Shown piece after piece: positions 23,461 to 23,612 of a stretch of DNA of 23,612 nt. Within the stretch, counting starts at the first letter, position 1, and every line of letters starts with the position of its first letter. Below the pieces are notes generated by a model. It had not been told where the DNA came from. It searched no databases and worked only from the letters and a program-made list of their open reading frames with translations. Where the stretch lies: assembly GCA_900551265.1 (NCBI GenBank), contig URVL01000018.1, positions 1 to 23,612 of the forward strand. Reading direction: 5' to 3'. Source of the DNA: an uncultured Eubacteriales bacterium (lineage in GTDB: Bacteria > Bacillota > Clostridia > Oscillospirales > QAMX01). Position numbers and translations under genes: made by a program.

Positions 23461-23507
23461 CAAAAAAATAGCGCCGATGCCTTGCTTGAAGACATCGGCG
23501 CTATTTT
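23461..23507 (-). terminator. Strong bidirectional terminator after the right-edge gene
   Basis: A perfect 15-bp stem, 23465-23479 (AAAATAGCGCCGATG) with 23493-23507, and a 13-nt loop. On the minus strand the T run totals seven, so it ends transcription from the partial gene at 23520-23612 and isolates it from the RNA gene promoter. Confidence 0.85.
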
Positions 23508-23519
23508 CTTGCAGGCAAC

Positions 23520-23612
23520 CTATTTTTGCAATGGCAGGGCGGCATCCAGTTCATACCCTCCGACAAACCGGATCCTTATTTGGGAGGCAGAGAGTACGGT
23601 CACTTGTTCGAT
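23520..23612 (-). CDS. C-terminal end of an unidentified protein, possibly a large serine recombinase
   Basis: An open frame enters from the right edge on the minus strand and ends at TAG (23522-23520), giving 30 residues: IEQVTVLSASQIRIRFVGGY followed by ELDAALPLQK. A strong terminator begins 13 nt after the stop, which supports a real gene end. The pattern of alternating hydrophobic residues after IEQVTV resembles the tails of clostridial large serine recombinases, which often end with a beta strand pair of this kind. That resemblance is from memory and the piece is short; other families are possible. Confidence 0.5.
   Translation of the reverse strand: MEQVTVLSASQIRIRFVGGYELDAALPLQK

Noticed and set aside
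23427..23471. 14-codon plus-strand frame (MTWQSWDEQLPTKK) with GGGGG 7 nt upstream, ending in the 23461-23507 terminator
   Set aside because: No promoter with acceptable -35/-10 spacing could be placed, and the stop falls within the terminator stem; too short to support alone, though expression data could revive it.
1..23612. CRISPR arrays, tRNA or rRNA genes, insertion sequences
   Set aside because: No regularly spaced repeats, no tRNA T-loop pattern in the gaps, no rRNA-like stretch, and no transposase frame or terminal inverted repeats were seen.

Overview
The window looks like a chromosomal segment of an anaerobic, fermentative member of the Clostridia (Bacillota), moderately GC-rich, probably from a gut or similar polysaccharide-rich habitat. 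Grounds for this are strong Shine-Dalgarno (SD) sites (AGGAGG-type, spacing 6-8), Bacillota-type promoters and terminators, a group B/group C [FeFe]-hydrogenase cluster, a clostridial glnA-ANTAR-gltBD nitrogen locus, and a DUF2975/YozG-type regulator pair. Genes are dense and there is no obvious mobile element, except for a possible recombinase tail at the right edge.

Layout. (1) 1-3297, minus strand: a hydrogen-metabolism and sensing operon. It holds a small NuoE-like [2Fe-2S] protein, a PAS-containing sensory [FeFe]-hydrogenase homologue (group C type), a SpoIIE/PP2C phosphatase whose start overlaps it, and the first 49 codons of a second (group B-type) [FeFe] hydrogenase that runs off the left edge. 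(2) 3501-5769, minus: the nucleoside-salvage operon deoC-deoB-cdd. (3) 5827-6543, minus: a DUF2975 membrane protein with a Cro/CI-type regulator, behind a near-consensus promoter. (4) 6715-10898: a carbohydrate locus, with a GpsA-like dehydrogenase and an MFS transporter on minus, divergent from a xylulokinase-like FGGY kinase on plus. (5) 11157-20409, plus: nitrogen assimilation, with glnA behind a consensus promoter and a leader terminator, an ANTAR RNA-binding regulator, gltB, gltD, and then a separately promoted carA with no carB beside it. (6) 20485-22932: a GH39 beta-xylosidase-like glycosidase (minus) divergent from an alpha/beta-hydrolase esterase (plus), sharing a palindromic control region. 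(7) 22981-23612: no conventional gene. It contains what I read as an independently transcribed structured RNA of about 290 nt on the minus strand, with its own promoter and terminator, then another strong terminator and the last 30 codons of a protein that may be a serine recombinase.

How the genes work together: deoC/deoB/cdd feed deoxynucleoside carbon into glycolysis. The sugar locus and the GH39/esterase pair point to growth on xylan-type or acylated oligosaccharides. The hydrogenase cluster would dispose of fermentation reductant and sense H2 or redox state. glnA-gltBD form a complete GS-GOGAT cycle, with the ANTAR protein as the probable antitermination factor; carA draws on the glutamine produced.

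The points most worth following up are the unclassified RNA at 23065-23354 with a possible pseudoknot, the glnA leader attenuator paired with an ANTAR protein whose receiver lacks its phospho-acceptor Asp, and the split sensor/phosphatase hydrogenase signalling unit. All readings are by eye, without database searches.
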